A stretch of 64,000 nt of DNA from Gordonia mangrovi. Its GTDB lineage: Bacteria > Actinomycetota > Actinomycetes > Mycobacteriales > Mycobacteriaceae. The notes beneath the pieces are model-generated. The model was not told the DNA's origin and did no database searches. It saw nothing but the letters and a program-made list of their open reading frames with translations. Shown here in pieces: positions 27,111 through 36,762 of the stretch; the stretch's first letter is position 1; each line of letters begins with the position of its first letter. The translations under genes were made by a program, and so were the position numbers. The stretch spans positions 3,038,001 to 3,102,000 of the forward strand of contig NZ_CP102850.1 in the NCBI RefSeq assembly GCF_024734075.1. The letters are read 5' to 3'.

Positions 27111-27713
27111 ATGGCAACCGACCCCACGCCGGTGACAGCCGATGCGTCGGACGGGCGGGGTCCGCGCGAACGGATGGTGGTGCACGCCGCGGACCTGATC
27201 GGCCGAGACGGTGTCGCTGCGACGTCGATCGGGGACGTGATCGCGGCCAGTTCGGCACCGCGCGGATCGATCTATCATCACTTTCCCGGCGGCAAGACCG
27301 AGCTGATGACCGAAGCCGTGCGTCATGCCGGTGATTTCATCTCCCACCGGATCAGTCGTGAGCGGTCGGCGACACCGGCCGCGGCCGTCACCGCGATCGG
27401 CGACATCTGGCGGCGGATGCTGGTGAACACCGACTTCGAGTTCGGCTGTCCGGTGCTGGCCGGGGGACTGGCGCGGCGATCGGAGCCCGAGGTCGCCGAC
27501 GAGGCCGAGCAGATCTTCGGCCGGTGGACCCGACTGATCTCCGCGCGCCTGATCCACGAGGGAGTCGAGGTCGAACGCGCGGATTCCCTGGCGCAGTTGA
27601 TCATCGCCGCCATCGAAGGTGCGGTCGGGCTCTGCCAGACGCAGCGCAGCGTCGAACCGCTGGACCGGGTGATCGACGAATTGGCCCGGCTGTGCGACTC
27701 CGCCGCAGCCTGA
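27111..27713 (+). CDS. TetR-family regulator (LmrA/YxaF-like)
   Basis: 200 aa. HTH at about residues 38-62 (GVAATSIGDVIAASSAPRGS followed by IYHHFPGGKTEL). The C-terminal region with NTDFEFGCPVLAGGLARRSE and ending IEGAVGLCQTQRSVEPLDRV resembles the LmrA/YxaF C-terminal domain of TetR proteins. It is divergent from the thioesterase gene and likely represses it and itself. Effector unknown, possibly an aromatic or acyl-CoA compound. Confidence 0.9.
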   Translation: MATDPTPVTADASDGRGPRERMVVHAADLIGRDGVAATSIGDVIAASSAPRGSIYHHFPGGKTELMTEAVRHAGDFISHRISRERSATPAAAVTAIGDIWRRMLVNTDFEFGCPVLAGGLARRSEPEVADEAEQIFGRWTRLISARLIHEGVEVERADSLAQLIIAAIEGAVGLCQTQRSVEPLDRVIDELARLCDSAAA

Positions 27714-27832
27714 TCGCGCGGCCCGACGTGACCGGGACCACTGTCATCGCGTAGGTTCTTTCCCCAAAGCACGACGGTGTCGTCCCTTTGGAGAGGCGGC
27801 GGCACCCGGGGTCATTCGGGGAGGTTGACGTC

Positions 27833-28510
27833 ATGGCGCCGGTATACCGGCAGATCCTGGGTTCGGACTTCGATCGCCTGCACCCCAACGTGGCGTGGCG
27901 CTACAGCATCGACTCCACGTCGGGGGTGGCGCAGATCGCCACCGGCATCTACGAATCGGTGTACGTCACCTCGGCGCTGCCGCCGCCGTTCTTCTGGCAC
28001 TACGCCAAACGCAACGCTCTGCCGCCCAAGAGCAGCCGGATGGTGCCGTTCACCCAAGGCCACTACTGCTATATCGACGAGTTGGGACGGGAGTGTCTCG
28101 CCGTGCTGCGGGCATTCCAGTACACCAACGGCACGCGCAACCTGAACTCGCTGCTCGTCTCCGGGCGCGGTGGACTCGTCGACTACTTCGGGGACGGCCC
28201 CGAACTTCTCTATCCGATCGAACCGTCCGTCACCCGGTCGGGTGAGCTGCTCCTGGAGAGCGGGCCGATGCGCTGGCTCGGGCGGGGCCCGAAGATCGGG
28301 ATGAAGGGCATGTTCGCCACGCAGATGAAGTACATCGAGGGCTGGGACGAGTCACGCCAGCGGTTCCGGTGTGACGCGACGGTCCGCAACCCGGTCATCG
28401 GTGAGATCCTGCATTTCCGCGGCTGGTTCACCGCCACCGACCAGGCGTGCACTCTGCGCGACATCCCCGACGAGGCGTGGCCGCTCAATCTCGTGGACCG
28501 CGAAACCTGA
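27833..28510 (+). CDS. DUF4166 domain protein
   Basis: 225 aa from the ATG at 27833 with GGGGAGG upstream. It is soluble, opening YRQILGSDFDRLHPNVAWRY and closing with a block VRNPVIGEILHFRGWFTATD that fits my recollection of DUF4166. No catalytic motif can be named. It is followed 63 bp later by an SRPBCC-fold gene in the same direction, so the two may form an operon. Function unknown. Confidence 0.7.
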   Translation: MAPVYRQILGSDFDRLHPNVAWRYSIDSTSGVAQIATGIYESVYVTSALPPPFFWHYAKRNALPPKSSRMVPFTQGHYCYIDELGRECLAVLRAFQYTNGTRNLNSLLVSGRGGLVDYFGDGPELLYPIEPSVTRSGELLLESGPMRWLGRGPKIGMKGMFATQMKYIEGWDESRQRFRCDATVRNPVIGEILHFRGWFTATDQACTLRDIPDEAWPLNLVDRET

Positions 28511-28573
28511 CCGGAATCGGCCGAGCGCCGGGTTCGACTTCTCGCGCCGATGCCGGAGGGTAGGTTCTGTGCC

Positions 28574-29014
28574 ATGGCTGTCTCTGCGAAAACCGAATTC
28601 GATGTCGCCGCGCCCCCGTCCGTCGTGATGGAGGTGCTGATGGACATAGCGTCGCTGCCCGACTGGTCGGGCCCGCACCGGGAAGCCGAGATCCTCACCG
28701 AGCATGACGATGGCGCGCCGCACGAGGTGCGGGTCGTCGTGACGGCGGCGGGTATCTCCGACGAACAGAGGCTCCAATACAGCTGGACCGAATTCACCTG
28801 CACGTGGGATCTGATCGAGGCGAATCAGCTCAGCGAACAGCACGGCGTCTACACCGTGACAGAGACCGAGTCGGGCTCGCACATCGAGTTCATCCTCGAC
28901 GTCGAGCTGAAGATCAAACTGCCGGGCATGATCGTCAAACGCGCCCAGAAGATGGCCGTTGACACCGCACGCAAGGGGCTGACCGCAGAGGCCGAGCGCC
29001 GCCACGGTGGCTGA
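28574..29014 (+). CDS. SRPBCC-fold (polyketide cyclase-like) protein
   Basis: 146 aa from the ATG at 28574. The layout is that of a START/Bet v1-like helix-grip domain: an opening strand TEFDVAAPPSVVMEVLMDIA, the SLPDWSGPHREAEIL turn, central antiparallel strands and a long C-terminal helix (MIVKRAQKMAVDTARKGL). Such proteins bind hydrophobic ligands. No neighbour indicates a specific ligand. An upstream in-frame ATG at 28550 is less likely. Confidence 0.78.
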   Translation: MAVSAKTEFDVAAPPSVVMEVLMDIASLPDWSGPHREAEILTEHDDGAPHEVRVVVTAAGISDEQRLQYSWTEFTCTWDLIEANQLSEQHGVYTVTETESGSHIEFILDVELKIKLPGMIVKRAQKMAVDTARKGLTAEAERRHGG

Positions 29015-29133
29015 TCGGGAAACGTTGGTGCGCAGGTGATCGTCGAGCCGACCCCGAGAGCGGCCTGCGCAGACCAATGGGTAGGCTGACTCCACGCGCC
29101 GGGTTGGTGCGTTCGGGGTGATCGAGGAGTCGA

Positions 29134-29655
29134 ATGCTAATGCGTATCAACAAACTTGGGGCTCGTGCCGCGGTCGCTGTGCTCGGTGGTGGCGTGCTGG
29201 CGGCGATGGCTGCGCTCGGTGGGGGAACCGCCCAGGCGACGACGTGTTCGGCATCCGACGGTCACCAGATCGAGCGCATCGTCGGACAGGGCGGTTGCGG
29301 CGCCAAGGCGGGTACCGGCAGCACCGCCTTCGCCGAGGATTCCAGCAATGCGGGCACCGCGGTCGCCGTCGCCGACACGGGCGGCAGCTCGACCGCTCGC
29401 AATCTGCAGCCGGGTTCGACGGCGCTGGCGGGCGCTTCGACCGGCGGCACCGCATACTCGGTGACCACCGGCCCGAAGGCGTTCTCGGTCGCGCAGGCGC
29501 GGCAGGGTGGTGTCACGGTGGCCGTCGGCGGCTGGGGTGGTCAGGCGATCGCCGGACCCGACGGCGCCATCTGCCAGGGCGGTTTCGCGACCGCAGTCGA
29601 CAGCACCACCGGCAAGGCCTGCCTGCGCTCCGGAACGATCAACCTCTACAACTGA
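29134..29655 (+). CDS. Secreted Ala/Gly/Thr-rich protein, unknown function
   Basis: 173 aa with GAGGAG before the ATG. A signal peptide (RAAVAVLGGGVLAAMAALGGGTAQA) is followed by a mature part with low-complexity Gly/Ala/Thr/Ser sequence and repeated short beta-like units: AGTGSTAFAEDSSNAGTA, GSTALAGASTGGTA, then GGVTVAVGGWGGQAIAGPDG. Four Cys (TTCSAS, GGCGAK, AICQGG, KACLRS) could make two disulfides. No family is recognised with certainty. Confidence 0.72.
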   Translation: MLMRINKLGARAAVAVLGGGVLAAMAALGGGTAQATTCSASDGHQIERIVGQGGCGAKAGTGSTAFAEDSSNAGTAVAVADTGGSSTARNLQPGSTALAGASTGGTAYSVTTGPKAFSVAQARQGGVTVAVGGWGGQAIAGPDGAICQGGFATAVDSTTGKACLRSGTINLYN

Positions 29656-29741
29656 GTGCCTGGGCGCGGTGCGCTGACCAGAACCGGGCCCGTTCACTTC
29701 GTCGCTACGCGACGTTCGGCCTGTGCGCATATCGTTGAGAG

Positions 29742-30704
29742 GTGACCGAGACACACGATCCCGTACTGAGCACCTCGGCCGAGCCCGGCCCGGACTTCAG
29801 CGTGATGAACGGGCGCGAAGCGCTACAGCGTCTTGTCGATCTGCGCGACACGAGGCAGTTCACGGTCAACGACGACGATGACGATGACCCCGTCCTGCTG
29901 ACGCTGCCGGAACGCAACGTGGTCGACACCTGGCGACAGGACTACCCGTACGACGAACGGATGAGTCGCCGCGAGTACGAGGTGACCAAGCGTCGGCTGC
30001 AGATCGAACTGCTGAAGCTGCAGAAATGGTCCAAGCAGACCGGGCAGCGGCATCTGCTGGTGTTCGAGGGACGCGACGCCGCCGGCAAGGGTGGCACCAT
30101 CAAACGGTTCAACGAACACCTCAACCCGCGCGGCGCGCGCACCATTGCGCTGGAGAAGCCGAGCGAGCGTGAGGCCACCGAGTGGTACTTCCAGCGGTAT
30201 GTGCAGCACCTGCCGGCGGCCGGGGAGATGGTGTTCTTCGACCGCTCCTGGTACAACCGTGCCGGCGTCGAACGTGTGATGGGGTTCTGCACCCAGGAGC
30301 AATACACCCAGTTCATGCATCAGGTGCCCGCGTTCGAGCGGATGCTCGTCGACGACGGCATCAACCTGGTGAAGTTCTGGTTCTCGGTGACCCCGCTCGA
30401 GCAGCGCACCCGCTTCGCGATCCGGCAAATCGACCCGGTGCGGCAGTGGAAGCTCTCGCCGATGGACCTCGCGTCGCTCGACAAATGGGATGCGTACACG
30501 AGCGCGAAAGAGGCGATGTTCGCGAACACCGACACCGACCACGCACCGTGGACGGTGGTGAAGAGCAACGACAAGAAGCGGGCCCGCATCAACGCCATGC
30601 GTCACGTGTTGAGCCTGTTCGAGTACGAGGGCAAGAACGCCGAACTCGTCGGCGTCCCAGACCCGTTGCTCGTCGGACGCGCCAGCGACCTGGTCGGGGA
30701 GTAG
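29742..30704 (+). CDS. ppk2: Polyphosphate kinase 2
   Basis: 320 aa, GTG start. The P-loop is FEGRDAAGKGGT (about residues 108-119), followed by the lid arginines and Walker B-type MVFFDRSWYNRAGVERVMGF, all standard for the PPK2 family. A poly-Asp stretch (VNDDDDDDP) occurs near residue 45. PPK2 enzymes use polyphosphate to phosphorylate GDP or ADP (or the reverse). It is cytoplasmic, single-domain, and 36 bp before an unrelated membrane-protein gene. Confidence 0.95.
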   Translation: MTETHDPVLSTSAEPGPDFSVMNGREALQRLVDLRDTRQFTVNDDDDDDPVLLTLPERNVVDTWRQDYPYDERMSRREYEVTKRRLQIELLKLQKWSKQTGQRHLLVFEGRDAAGKGGTIKRFNEHLNPRGARTIALEKPSEREATEWYFQRYVQHLPAAGEMVFFDRSWYNRAGVERVMGFCTQEQYTQFMHQVPAFERMLVDDGINLVKFWFSVTPLEQRTRFAIRQIDPVRQWKLSPMDLASLDKWDAYTSAKEAMFANTDTDHAPWTVVKSNDKKRARINAMRHVLSLFEYEGKNAELVGVPDPLLVGRASDLVGE

Positions 30705-30740
30705 CCGCTGCCGTAGCACGTCGTCGGCGTCGGTAGCCTC

Positions 30741-31565
30741 GTGGGCGTGCGGACTTTCCTCAGTGGGCTGCTGACCCTGATCGCGATGGCGGCGATCGTT
30801 CTCGCCTTCCCGTCGCTGTGGGTCAAGGAGCGTCTGGTCGACTCCGACGGCTTCGTCGCAAACATCACACCGATGGCCCAGAACGAGCAGGTCCAGGACT
30901 ATCTGGCAGGACAGATCGCCGACGGTGTCGCCGAGGAGACCGGCATCGCGTTGACGGCCCCGGTGGTGGAACCGGCGGCCCGCGCGTACACGCACAGCGA
31001 CGCGTTCGAGGCCGACTTCGTCGACGTCGTCTCCCAACAGCACGCATGGTTGTTCGACGAACCGTCGGCCGGGTCGGACACCACGACCATGCAGCTCGAT
31101 ATCACGGATATGGTCAACCGGGTGATCGCGCAGACCGGCGTGGACGCCCGCGTCTCCGGCCCGATCCTGGTGCCGCTGACCGGTAGCGGCGGTGCCGGAC
31201 TGGAAGCCGGCCGCTATCACGAGGTCGGCCAACAGATCACCGCGATGGCCTATGCGTCGCTGCTGGTGGCGGTGGCCGCGGGTGTCCTCGCCCTGGTCAT
31301 CGCCCGACGCCGATCGACAGTGCTGGCCTGGCTCGGAGTGGGTGTGGTGGCCTCGGCGGTGTTCGCCTGGGCGGTGGCCCTGTTCTTCGCCGATCGCGCC
31401 AAGGATGAGGTCGAGGCCGCCGAAGAAGGCGGCCGCGAGGTGTCCGCGGTGATCATCGACAGCGCCGCCACCGACCTGCAGGACCTGGCGTTGATCGTCG
31501 GGGCAGTCGGCGTCGGAGTCGTTGTGCTCGGGGTCCTCGGCCGGGTCACACTCGGCCGCCGCTAG
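30741..31565 (+). CDS. Membrane protein of unknown function
   Basis: 274 aa, GTG at 30741 (a second GTG two codons later is equally good). It has an N-terminal transmembrane helix (LSGLLTLIAMAAIVLAFPSLWV), an outer domain of about 140 residues with EQVQDYLAGQIADGVAEE and LDITDMVNRVIAQTG, then three helices (MAYASLLVAVAAGVLALVI, LAWLGVGVVASAVFAWAVAL, LIVGAVGVGVVVLGVLG). The plan resembles actinobacterial membrane proteins that carry a large outer loop between helices. It converges with the peptidase gene at a 12-bp gap. Confidence 0.7.
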   Translation: MGVRTFLSGLLTLIAMAAIVLAFPSLWVKERLVDSDGFVANITPMAQNEQVQDYLAGQIADGVAEETGIALTAPVVEPAARAYTHSDAFEADFVDVVSQQHAWLFDEPSAGSDTTTMQLDITDMVNRVIAQTGVDARVSGPILVPLTGSGGAGLEAGRYHEVGQQITAMAYASLLVAVAAGVLALVIARRRSTVLAWLGVGVVASAVFAWAVALFFADRAKDEVEAAEEGGREVSAVIIDSAATDLQDLALIVGAVGVGVVVLGVLGRVTLGRR

Positions 31566-31577
31566 CATCAACCGGAA

Positions 31578-33644
31578 TCACTCGTCGCCCAGTGCGCGCC
31601 ACAGGAACTCGTAGGCCAACGCCGACTTGAACGCGGCCTGCTTGTTGTCGGCCGCGCCGCCGTGCCCACCCTCGATGTTCTCGTAGTACGAGACGTCGTG
31701 GCCGAGTTCCTCCAACCGCGCCACCAGCTTTCGGGCGTGACCCGGATGTACGCGGTCATCGCGGGTGGACGTGGTGACCAGCAGCTGCGGGTACTCGGCG
31801 TCGGCCCGGAGGTTCTGATACGGCGAGAACGGCTCCATGAACGCCCACTGCTCGGGATCGTCCGGGTCGCCGTACTCGGCCATCCACGACGCACCGGCCA
31901 ACAGCAGATGGAACCGGCGCATGTCGATCAGCGGGACCTGACACACCAACGCGCCGAACAACTCCGGGTATCGCGTCAGCATGACCCCCATCAACAGTCC
32001 ACCGTTGGAACCGCCCTGTGCGCCCAGCTGCTGTGCCGTCGTGAGCCCCTCGGCGACCAGTGCCTTCGCCACGCTCGCGAAATCCTCGTACACCTTGTGC
32101 CGACCGGCCTTCTGGGCCTGGGTGTGCCACGACGGCCCGTACTCGCCGCCGCCGCGGATGTTGGCGATCACGTAGATGCCGCCGCGTGCCACCCAGCCCC
32201 GCCCGGCAATGGCCATGTAGCCCGGCGTGAGTGAGTTCTCGAAGCCGCCGTAGCCGTACAGCAAAGTCGGGCCCGACGTGACGTCGGACCGGCGCACCAC
32301 GAAATAGGGCACGGCGGTGCCGTCGTCGGAGGTGGCGAAACGTTGCTCGGCGACCACGTCCTCGGCGTCGAAGAACGCCGGCGACTGTTTGATGACTTCG
32401 GCGGCGGCCCCCGACTGCCCGTAGAGCAGGCTCGGCGGGGTGGTGAACGAACTCGCCGACCAGAAGATCTCATCGGTCTCGTCGGGGTCGGTGTCGAGGA
32501 CCGAGATCGTCGCCAACTCGGGCAGCCCGGGCGTCTCGGTCGGCGCCCAGTCCCCGAGGGGCAACGTGGTGATCTCGGTCTGCACGTCGCGCAGAGTGGT
32601 CAAGATCAGGTGCGAGCGGGTGAAGGAGTAGTCGGCGAGACTGGTGTGCGCATCGGGCGTGAACAGGACGGTCGCGTCCCGGCCACCGGCGAGGAAGTCC
32701 GCGTAGTCGAACACCAACAGGCTGCCGGGCGCGAACGTCTGCTCACCGACGACCCACTCCGAGCGTGGCATCACCAGCAGCCAGTCCATGCGCACGGCGG
32801 AATGGGCGTCGGTGGGGACGTCGATCGCGATTGCGTCGCTGTCGCGTAGCTCGTAGCGCAACGAGTTGAAGAAATCCGTGGCGCGGCTGGCGAAGTGGCG
32901 TTCATAACCGGGGGTGCTGTCGTAGCCGGCGCCCGCCGACACGTCGTCGACCAGACCCGCGAACACCTCGACCGCGTCGGACAGCGGGGTGCCGCGGGTC
33001 CAGCGTTTGGTGATCCGCGGATAGCCCGATGTGGTCAGCGACGACGAGCCGTCCGGTTGGACGCCGAAATCGGTCCCCACGTAGACGGTGTCGCGGTCGA
33101 TCCAGCCGATGCTCGATTTGTTCTCGGGTAGCACGAAGCCGTCGGCGACCCACGATCGGGTCTCGATGTCGAACTCGCGGATCACGGTGGCGTCCGCGCC
33201 ACCCCGCGACAACGACACCAATGCGTGGCGGTACTCCGGCCGCAGCACGGTCGCGCCCGCCCACACCCAGTTCTCGTCCTCGTCGGCCGCCAACGCGTCG
33301 ACGTCGATCAGCACATCCCACTCGGGGGAGTCGGTGCGATAGGAGTCGAGCGTGGTGCGGCGCCACAACCCCTTGGGGTTGGCGGCATCACGCCAGAAAT
33401 TGTACAGATACTCCCCACGGCGACGGACATACGGAATCCGGTCATCGGTGTCGAGCACCTCGAGGGCCTCGGCTTCCAGGGTAACGAACCGGTCGCCAGT
33501 ACCCAGATCGTCAACGGTGGGCTGGTTGTGTGCCCGCACCCAGTCGAGTGCGCGGTCGCCGGTGACATCCTCCAACCAGATGAACGGATCGTCGGGCTGC
33601 GTCGGGGTGCCGTCTGCCGGTTCGGCGGAAGAGAAATCGTTCAC
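31578..33644 (-). CDS. Prolyl oligopeptidase family serine peptidase (S9A)
   Basis: 688 aa, GTG start. An N-terminal seven-bladed propeller part (about residues 20-410) opens with DPFIWLEDVTGDRALDWVRAHN, typical of prolyl oligopeptidases. The alpha/beta-hydrolase domain has nucleophile Ser in QGGSNGGLLMG, charge-relay Asp in STRDDRVHPGHARK and His in IEGGHGGAADN. It hydrolyses short peptides after proline. There is no signal peptide, so it is cytoplasmic. Divergent from the lipoprotein hydrolase gene. Confidence 0.93.
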   Translation of the reverse strand: MNDFSSAEPADGTPTQPDDPFIWLEDVTGDRALDWVRAHNQPTVDDLGTGDRFVTLEAEALEVLDTDDRIPYVRRRGEYLYNFWRDAANPKGLWRRTTLDSYRTDSPEWDVLIDVDALAADEDENWVWAGATVLRPEYRHALVSLSRGGADATVIREFDIETRSWVADGFVLPENKSSIGWIDRDTVYVGTDFGVQPDGSSSLTTSGYPRITKRWTRGTPLSDAVEVFAGLVDDVSAGAGYDSTPGYERHFASRATDFFNSLRYELRDSDAIAIDVPTDAHSAVRMDWLLVMPRSEWVVGEQTFAPGSLLVFDYADFLAGGRDATVLFTPDAHTSLADYSFTRSHLILTTLRDVQTEITTLPLGDWAPTETPGLPELATISVLDTDPDETDEIFWSASSFTTPPSLLYGQSGAAAEVIKQSPAFFDAEDVVAEQRFATSDDGTAVPYFVVRRSDVTSGPTLLYGYGGFENSLTPGYMAIAGRGWVARGGIYVIANIRGGGEYGPSWHTQAQKAGRHKVYEDFASVAKALVAEGLTTAQQLGAQGGSNGGLLMGVMLTRYPELFGALVCQVPLIDMRRFHLLLAGASWMAEYGDPDDPEQWAFMEPFSPYQNLRADAEYPQLLVTTSTRDDRVHPGHARKLVARLEELGHDVSYYENIEGGHGGAADNKQAAFKSALAYEFLWRALGDE

Positions 33645-33826
33645 CCGGTCAACCTAGCGCGGTGACGGGGATCCGCGTCGGTGCGGCTGCTCGAGCGCAT
33701 CCGGTCAGCCCGCCCCGCCGCTCGGTGAACCGGCCCCTCACCGGCGCCGCTACCGATAACGTGGTGAGCGGGTCGAACGGCGGCGTGCCACGGCGGTGGC
33801 ATGCTCTTCGAGGAAGAAGGTGCCCC

Positions 33827-35473
33827 GTGGTGTCCTCCCCAGCCTGTGGCGCGTGGCGGCGACGCTCCGTCGGCACGCTCACCTCCGTGCTCGTGGTCGC
33901 GGCACTGGTGGCCGCGTGCGACACCGGGTCCTCGGGGACAGGTCCGTCGTCGTCGGCAGCGGCGCCGTCGAGTGCCGAGGCGCCGGGCAACCCGGCCACC
34001 GCGGTGGCGCAACCCCTGCCCGACAATGCGGTCGGCAACGCCGTCGATCAACTCGACGGCCTGGTCGAATCGATCATGGACTCCACTCAGATCCCCGGTA
34101 TGGCGGTGGCGGTGGTGCACGGCGGACAGACCGTCTACGCGAAGGGTTTCGGGGTCAAGGAGGTCGGCACCGATGAGGCGGTGGGCACTGACACCGTCTT
34201 TCCACTAGCCTCGATGTCCAAGCCGATCGGATCGACGGTGATCGCCTCGCTCGTCACCGACGACGTCGTCTCCTGGGACACCCCGGTCGCCACGAACCTG
34301 CCCGGCTTCGCGCTCTCCGATGTGTGGGTCACCGACAACGTCACCATCGGCGACATGTACGCCCACCGATCAGGATTACCCGACCATGCCGGCGACAAGC
34401 TCGAGGACATGGGCTACGACCGGCAGGAGATCCTCGCCCGACTGCGTTACATCCCCCTCGACCCGTTCCGGATCAGCTACAACTACACCAACTTCGGGGT
34501 CACCGCCGCCGCCGAATCGGCCGCGCGCAAAGCCGGTGCCGATTGGGAGACGCTGTCGCAGAACACAATCTACGGCCCGCTCGGCATGGAGAACACCAGT
34601 TCGCGGTTCGCCGACTTCGAGGAACAGCCCGACCGGGTGGTTGGGCATGTGCAGGTCGACGGCGAGTGGGTGAGGACACCGGTGCAACGCGACCCGGACG
34701 CACAGTCACCGGCCGGCGGGGTGTCGTCGTCGGTGAACGATCTGACCCACTGGATGACCATGCTGCTCGCCGACGGGGAGTACAACGGTGAACAAGTCGT
34801 CGCCGAGGATGCGCTGCTGCCGGCCGTCACTCCCGAGATCGTGTCGTCGCCGGCCGGTTCGCCGAATGCGCGCGCGGGTTCCTACGGGTACGGGTTCAAC
34901 GTGACGGTCACCGAGAGCGGCCGCACGCAGTACAGCCACTCGGGGGCGTTCCTGATGGGTGCCGGCACCAACTTCCTGGTCATGCCGTCGGCCGACGTTG
35001 CCATCGTCGCGCTGTCCAACGCGACGCCGGTCGGCGCGGTCGACGCCCTGACCGGCGAGTTCGCCGACATTGTCCAGTTCGGTGAGGTCCGGCACGATTG
35101 GCGCACCCTCTACGCGGGTGCCTACACCGAGATTTCCGAGCCGACGGGCAGTCTCGTCGGCGAGCAGCCTCCCGAGAATCCCGCACCGGCGCAACCGGCG
35201 TCGAGCCATGTGGGTACCTATCGCAACGACGTCTACGGCCCGGCCGTGGTGCGCGACGAGGACGGCACGTTGGTGCTCGCGATGGGGCCCGACGGTGTCA
35301 CCACGCATGAGCTGACCCATTGGGACGGCAATACGTACACGTTCACCCTGCGCAACGAGAACGCGGCGCTCGGCTCAGTCTCCGAGGTGTCCTTCGATCC
35401 CGCGGCCGGAAGGATGACGATCGAGTACTACGACGACGACTCCAGCGACGGGGTGTTCACCAAGGAGGGTTGA
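33827..35473 (+). CDS. Serine beta-lactamase-fold hydrolase, lipoprotein
   Basis: 548 aa from the GTG at 33827, with a GAAGG upstream; the open frame begins earlier (33662) but that would hide the signal peptide. Lipobox LVAAC puts Cys31 at the membrane. The class C/DD-peptidase motifs are SMSK (Ser129-Lys132), Tyr-x-Asn in YNYTNFG, and HSG in YSHSGAFLMG. A C-terminal domain of about 140 residues (from GAYTEISEPTGS) resembles the lipocalin-like domain seen after such hydrolases. Esterase or D-peptidase activity is more likely than drug resistance. Confidence 0.87.
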   Translation: MVSSPACGAWRRRSVGTLTSVLVVAALVAACDTGSSGTGPSSSAAAPSSAEAPGNPATAVAQPLPDNAVGNAVDQLDGLVESIMDSTQIPGMAVAVVHGGQTVYAKGFGVKEVGTDEAVGTDTVFPLASMSKPIGSTVIASLVTDDVVSWDTPVATNLPGFALSDVWVTDNVTIGDMYAHRSGLPDHAGDKLEDMGYDRQEILARLRYIPLDPFRISYNYTNFGVTAAAESAARKAGADWETLSQNTIYGPLGMENTSSRFADFEEQPDRVVGHVQVDGEWVRTPVQRDPDAQSPAGGVSSSVNDLTHWMTMLLADGEYNGEQVVAEDALLPAVTPEIVSSPAGSPNARAGSYGYGFNVTVTESGRTQYSHSGAFLMGAGTNFLVMPSADVAIVALSNATPVGAVDALTGEFADIVQFGEVRHDWRTLYAGAYTEISEPTGSLVGEQPPENPAPAQPASSHVGTYRNDVYGPAVVRDEDGTLVLAMGPDGVTTHELTHWDGNTYTFTLRNENAALGSVSEVSFDPAAGRMTIEYYDDDSSDGVFTKEG

Positions 35474-35565
35474 CGCGTGCATCGGTGTCGGCTGATCGCT
35501 GTGGTCACGGGACTGGTGATCGCCCGGATTCCGCCGTCCCCACGTGCCATATCGGCGTAACCCGG

Positions 35566-36762
35566 TCAGATGCCCAGCGGATCGGGGACCTCGCCGGCGC
35601 GGATCGGGCAGCGGGTGTGGGTGTAGATGGTCGGCATGCACAGGTTGCAGTGCACGCAGCGTGAGGCCGTGGTCGGATCGGCCTGGATGCGCAGCGGCAG
35701 ATCCGGTTCGCGCAGCAGTGCGCGACCCATGGCGACGAAGTCGAATCCGGCGGCCAGCGCCGTGTCCATCGACGTACGGTCGGTGACGCCGCCGAGCAGG
35801 ATCAGCGGCATCCGCACAGCGCCGCGCAGGCGTTGGGCCAACGGCAGCAGGTAGGTGTCGTGATAGTCGTAGTGCTTCAAGAAGAACGGCGCGGCCACTT
35901 TGAGCCCGGCGCGCATGGTGCCGCCGAAGGCGTTCGCGAACTCCTCGCGCGGCGGCTCGCCGTGGAACAGGAACATCGGGTTGAGCAGCGAGCTGCCGGC
36001 GGTCGGTTCGATCGCATCGAGGTGGCCGTCGGCTTCCAACAGTTGTGCGACGGCGCAGGCATCGTCGATGCCGAGGCCGAACCGGCCCGCACCGTCGTAC
36101 ATGTTGAGTTTTGCCCAGACCGCGGCCTCGTCGCCGACTTCGGTGCGGACCGCCTCGACGACCTCTCGGGCGAACCGTGCCCGGTTGACCAGCGACCCGC
36201 CGTACTCATCCCGCCGGCGATTCAGCAGCGGCGACAGGAAGCAGCTGACCAGATAGTTGTGGCCGCAGTGGATCTCGAGTCCGTCGAAACCGCTGTCCAC
36301 CGCGATTCGGGCGGCCCGTCGGAACGTCGCCGTCATCGCCGCGATGTCGTCGGAGTCGAGCTTGCGGGTCACCGACATACCCATCGGCGCCGGAATCCCC
36401 GACGGACCGAGCGCCTTGGCCCGGTTCGACACGGAGTTGGCGACCGGACCGGCATGGCCGAGCTGTGCGGCGGCCAGCGCACCCTCGGCGTGGATGGTGT
36501 CGGTCAGCCGCCGCAGACCGGGCATCGCCTCGTCGCGCAGCCAGATCTGATGGCGGTCGGTGCGGCCCTCGGGCGCGACGGCGCAGTAGGCGACGGTACT
36601 CATCGCCACGCCGCCGGCCGCGACCTCCCGGTGGAACTCGATGAGGTCGTCGGTCACCAGCGCATCCGGTGTCGCGCCTTCGAAGGTGGCGCATTTGATG
36701 AGACGGTTGCGCAGCGTGAGTGGTCCGAGGCGGGCCGGGCTGAAGGGGTCGGGTGTGCTCAT
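35566..36762 (-). CDS. NADH:flavin oxidoreductase, old yellow enzyme family
   Basis: 398 aa, ATG overlapping the TetR stop (TGATG). The FMN-binding TIM barrel shows FSPARLGPLTLRNRLIKCAT, the active-site H-x-G-H-N pattern in GLEIHCGHNYLVSCFLSP and the phosphate-binding GRALLREPDLP. A Cys cluster C-x2-C-x2-C-x9-C (CVHCNLCMPTIYTHTRC) lies at the C-terminus, as in dienoyl-CoA reductases, but the FAD/NAD domain that follows in those enzymes is absent. It probably reduces activated alkenes. Cotranscribed with its TetR regulator. Confidence 0.9.
   Translation of the reverse strand: MSTPDPFSPARLGPLTLRNRLIKCATFEGATPDALVTDDLIEFHREVAAGGVAMSTVAYCAVAPEGRTDRHQIWLRDEAMPGLRRLTDTIHAEGALAAAQLGHAGPVANSVSNRAKALGPSGIPAPMGMSVTRKLDSDDIAAMTATFRRAARIAVDSGFDGLEIHCGHNYLVSCFLSPLLNRRRDEYGGSLVNRARFAREVVEAVRTEVGDEAAVWAKLNMYDGAGRFGLGIDDACAVAQLLEADGHLDAIEPTAGSSLLNPMFLFHGEPPREEFANAFGGTMRAGLKVAAPFFLKHYDYHDTYLLPLAQRLRGAVRMPLILLGGVTDRTSMDTALAAGFDFVAMGRALLREPDLPLRIQADPTTASRCVHCNLCMPTIYTHTRCPIRAGEVPDPLGI

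Noticed and set aside
29823-31571. Open frame of 582 codons antisense to ppk2 and the following membrane-protein gene
   Set aside because: Composition is a His/Asp/Arg-rich shadow of the GC-biased sense codons; sense genes have full domain evidence.
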